NCBI RefSeq assembly: GCF_041737845.1
Contig: NZ_JBGSQX010000008.1
Span: 14,460-78,459 of the forward strand
DNA from: Desulfococcus sp041737845
Lineage (GTDB): Bacteria > Desulfobacterota > Desulfobacteria > Desulfobacterales > Desulfococcaceae
Length of the DNA stretch: 64,000 bases
Direction of reading: 5' to 3'
Positions 61,249 to 64,000 of the stretch are shown piece after piece (the first letter of the stretch is position 1; each line of letters opens with the position of its first letter). Position numbers and translations under genes: made by a program. The notes under the pieces were generated by a model. The model had not been told where the DNA came from. It saw nothing but the letters and a program-made list of their open reading frames with translations, and searched no databases.

Positions 61249-64000
61249 ATGAAGATGGGAAACATTTCAGACAGGGAGATCCCCTTTAACTATACCTCGG
61301 CGGACGATCGCCGCATCCTGGCCTGGCTCCTGGGGCCGGATGTTCTTGCGCCCCTGGGCCGCCTGGTTTTTACGCGCCGGACGGGGCGGTCCTGGCGGCT
61401 CTTGATGCGCTTTGTGGGGGATCTGTTCATCCATTGCCGCAACCCGTTTCTCTACCAGGAGCTGATCGACAGCCAGGACCGCCGGCGGCTTCTTCTGGGG
61501 GCGCTCCAGCGGGACCTCTCGCTCATCGAAGAACGCGGCATGGAGGCGCCGGATCTCATCTTCGTGATGGACAGATGCCGGCGGAGGCTGGACGCGCTCA
61601 TCGCCGAGTTGTCGACCGTCGCCCGGAGGCGAAGCGGGATTCGCCAGGAGCTCGGCGCCGTCGTCGGGCATCAGAACGTCTTCTTCGATCCCTTCACCCT
61701 CATGGCCCACGCCACCGACGCCACCAACTGGCGGCTGCACCTGCCCGTCGCCGTGGTTCGCCCCTGCGAGGAGGCCCAGGTGCCCCCGCTGCTCATTGCC
61801 ATTGCAGGCCTCGGCCTGAAGGCGATCCCCCGCGGCGGCGGCACCGGGCTCACGGGCGGGGCCGTCCCCGTCGCCCCGGACTGCGTCGTCATCAACACCG
61901 AAAAGCTGGACCACATCGGCCCCATCACGGAGGAGACCTTCGAGGCGGCCGACGGGACATCCCTTTGCATCCCGACCATCGAACTGGGCGCGGGCGTCAT
62001 CACCGAAGCCGCCATGGCCGCCGCAGCCCAAGCCGGCCTGGTCTTCGCCACCGATCCGACCTCGGCCTGGGCCTGCACCATCGGGGGCAACATCGCCGAG
62101 AACGCCGGCGGGAAAAAGGCCGTCCTCTGGGGGACGGCCATCGACAACCTGCTGGGCTTCCGCATGGCGGTCCCCGGGGGGCGCCTGATCGATATTCAGC
62201 GCACCTGCCCCACGGGCCGCCGCATCGACCCCCGGGAGACCGTCTCCTATGCCGTGACCGACGCCGACACCGGCGAACGCCTCCATCAGATCCATATCCC
62301 GGGCGACCGGGTCCGGAAGCCGGGATTAGGCAAGGACATCACCAACAAGGCCCTGGAGGGCCTGCCGGGGGTCCAGAAGGAGGGGACCGACGGCATCATC
62401 ACCCGGGCGGTCTTCCTCCTCCACCAGGGCTATCCCCACCAGCGCACCGTGTGCCTCGAATTCTTCGGCGAGGACATGGACGAGGCCGGCCGGGTGATCG
62501 TCGAGATCTCCCGGGCCTTTGTCGACCGCGGGCGCGAGGCCCTCATGGCCCTCGAGCATTTTGACGAGGAGTACGTCCAGGCCATCGACTACAAGGCCAA
62601 GGCGCCCCGCAGCCGGCGGCCCAAGGCCGTGCTGCTCATCGACATCGTGGGGCATGCCGCCGGGGAGATCGATGAAGGCCTGTCGCGCCTGAAAGATCTC
62701 CTCTCCGCCTATCCCAACACCTTCATGGCGGTGGCGGGCAGCGTGCAGGAGGCCGAGCGATTCTGGCGCGACCGCAAGCGCCTGGGCGCCATCGCGGCCC
62801 GGACCCACTCGTTCAAATTGAACGAGGATATCGTCCTGCCCCTTGAGGCCCTGGCTGAATTCGCGGAGTTCGTCGACAATCTCAATCTGGAGGAGGAGCG
62901 CGCGAACCAGGTGGAGGTCCTCTGGCAACTCCTCAATTATCTGGAAAAGGCCGTCCCCATCGAAGACCCGGAATGGCTGGCGGCCAAGCTGCCCCGGGCG
63001 CGGGAACTCCTCGGGGAGGCCATGGACCAGATCTACCTGGCCGGCCGGAGCCATCTGCGGGAGGAGACCCACCTGCGCCGGGTGACGGCGGCCATGGCAG
63101 AACTCCTGCGGGGATTTGTCAAGGTCAGGGCCGAGATCGACCGCGACGTCGCCGAGATCCGGGGCCGCCGCATCGTTGTCGCCACCCACATGCATGCCGG
63201 CGACGGCAATGTCCACGTCAACATCCCGGTTTTCGCAAACGACCGGGAGATGATGCGCCGGGCCGCCGAGGTCGCCGACACCATCATGGAGAAGGCGGTG
63301 GCCCTGGGCGGGGTGGTCAGCGGCGAGCACGGCATCGGGTTCACCAAGATCAAGCACCTTGATGCCGATATCCTGGCGGCCTTCAAGGCCTACCAGCGGA
63401 CGGCCGACCCCGATGACCTGATCAACCCGAGAAAGCTGACCGACCCCGGCGTGGCAGACCAGGTCTTCACCCCGTCGTTCGATCTCATCGAACTGGAGGC
63501 CCGCATCCTGCGTTACGGCCATCTGGAGCAGCTGGCGGAGAAGATCTCCCAGTGCGTCCGCTGCGGAAGATGCAAGACCGGCTGCTGTGTTTTTTATCCC
63601 GCCGCGAACCTTTTTTTCCATCCGCGCAACAAGAACCTCGCCCTGACCGGGATCATCGAAGCCCTGCTCTATGACGCCCAGCGCTCCCGATCCGTGGGCC
63701 TCCGGCCCCTGCGCTGGCTGGCGGAGATCGCCGATCACTGTACCCTCTGCCACAAATGCCTGCCCCCGTGCCCCGTCAACATCGATACCGCCGAGGTCTC
63801 CATCCTGGAGCGCGAGGTGCTGGCCGACCGCCGGTTCAAACGGACGCCCCTGCCGACGCGGCTTGTCCTGGGGTATCTCGCTTCACGGTCGGAGACGGCC
63901 AACACCCTGGCGCGCCGGGTTCTTTTCCAGTGGGGGGGTGCGCTGCAGCGGACGGCGGCCCGCCTGATCGGCGGGGGGCAGGCGGCGGCCGTCATCGCTT
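61249..64000 (+). CDS. GlcD-type FAD/4Fe-4S oxidoreductase (DUF3683-like N-terminus), partial
   Basis: Open to the window edge (917 codons so far). An N-terminal region (about 1-150; IPFNYTSADDRRILAWLLG), an FAD-binding oxidase domain (PRGGGTGLTGGAVP, about residue 200; WACTIGGNIAENAGG), the GlcD C-domain ending with VSGEHGIGFTKIKHL, then two ferredoxin-type cluster motifs CVRCGRCKTGC (from about residue 769) and CTLCHKCLPPCP (from about 831). Such large fused D-lactate/glycolate dehydrogenase-like enzymes oxidise 2-hydroxy acids and pass electrons to a membrane acceptor. The start is ATG 61249 (or 61255), 11 bases after the MlaF gene. A cysteine-rich (CCG) domain may follow beyond the window. 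Confidence 0.87.
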   Translation, partial: MKMGNISDREIPFNYTSADDRRILAWLLGPDVLAPLGRLVFTRRTGRSWRLLMRFVGDLFIHCRNPFLYQELIDSQDRRRLLLGALQRDLSLIEERGMEAPDLIFVMDRCRRRLDALIAELSTVARRRSGIRQELGAVVGHQNVFFDPFTLMAHATDATNWRLHLPVAVVRPCEEAQVPPLLIAIAGLGLKAIPRGGGTGLTGGAVPVAPDCVVINTEKLDHIGPITEETFEAADGTSLCIPTIELGAGVITEAAMAAAAQAGLVFATDPTSAWACTIGGNIAENAGGKKAVLWGTAIDNLLGFRMAVPGGRLIDIQRTCPTGRRIDPRETVSYAVTDADTGERLHQIHIPGDRVRKPGLGKDITNKALEGLPGVQKEGTDGIITRAVFLLHQGYPHQRTVCLEFFGEDMDEAGRVIVEISRAFVDRGREALMALEHFDEEYVQAIDYKAKAPRSRRPKAVLLIDIVGHAAGEIDEGLSRLKDLLSAYPNTFMAVAGSVQEAERFWRDRKRLGAIAARTHSFKLNEDIVLPLEALAEFAEFVDNLNLEEERANQVEVLWQLLNYLEKAVPIEDPEWLAAKLPRARELLGEAMDQIYLAGRSHLREETHLRRVTAAMAELLRGFVKVRAEIDRDVAEIRGRRIVVATHMHAGDGNVHVNIPVFANDREMMRRAAEVADTIMEKAVALGGVVSGEHGIGFTKIKHLDADILAAFKAYQRTADPDDLINPRKLTDPGVADQVFTPSFDLIELEARILRYGHLEQLAEKISQCVRCGRCKTGCCVFYPAANLFFHPRNKNLALTGIIEALLYDAQRSRSVGLRPLRWLAEIADHCTLCHKCLPPCPVNIDTAEVSILEREVLADRRFKRTPLPTRLVLGYLASRSETANTLARRVLFQWGGALQRTAARLIGGGQAAAVIA

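Overview
The window is about 64 kb of GC-rich chromosome from a Gram-negative anaerobe. It most likely belongs to the Desulfobacterota (a sulfate reducer of the Desulfobacterales type). That is an inference from gene content: a HemX/CcsA-like protein with HemA and precorrin-2 dehydrogenase, a TRAP and a Liv transporter set, a TauE/SafE permease grouped with a sensor-activator and a PEP-synthase-like protein, a GlcD-type FAD/FeS oxidoreductase, and a tmRNA tag ADDYNYAVAA. No rRNA or tRNA gene was seen; the only stable RNA gene I can name is ssrA.

Region by region. 1-7032: the start of an ATP synthase accessory operon (atpZ, atpI, leftward), then a rightward operon DHH phosphoesterase / metallo-beta-lactamase / precorrin-2 dehydrogenase / HemX-CcsA / hemA / fabD, closed by a convergent DUF1178 gene. 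7205-14623: SH3 envelope protein, dnaJ, queD, convergent pyrE with an attenuator-like leader, then ftsE-ftsX-envC-ctpA (division and wall cleavage), ended by two tandem terminators. 14912-23183: dksA, PHP phosphoesterase, rnc (with a leader hairpin), radical SAM protein, trxB, an unknown gene, tpx, and a dctP-dctQ-dctM TRAP operon. 23201-29802 (leftward): core-type methionine synthase, MoxR ATPase, VWA protein, hldD, large MscS channel. 30101-30703: zinc-ribbon protein and tatA behind a strong promoter and structured leader. 30805-36822 (leftward): livG-livK-livH-livM-livF plus an acrylyl-CoA-reductase-like MDR protein, preceded by a GntR/FadR-type palindrome. 37311-45903: an unknown 556-residue protein, CBS-ACT protein, aspA, thiD, tatD, ptsH-ptsI, smpB.

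After ssrA (45975-46327) comes an accessory stretch (about 46.4-52.3 kb) with a DUF4338 (DruA-like) gene, a cut-off reading frame, an SGNH hydrolase, an AT-rich gap, a decayed fragment resembling the Wadjet protein JetC, a CBS protein, a glycosyltransferase and a CaCA antiporter. From 52.3 to 60.2 kb lies the most interesting block: a leftward TauE/SafE permease operon behind a sigma-54-type promoter, and, divergent from it, a membrane-bound sensor fused to a sigma-54 AAA+ activator with a winged-helix end, followed by a PEP-synthase-like protein that keeps the ATP-grasp and phosphohistidine domains but has lost the PEP/pyruvate barrel, and a receiver-only response regulator. Together these look like an undescribed phosphotransfer-linked regulatory system. 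The window ends with an MlaF-type ATPase and an FAD/4Fe-4S oxidoreductase running off the edge.

A palindromic repeat of about 124 bp occurs three times (35934, 37033, 60260), once nested in what looks like an older degraded copy.
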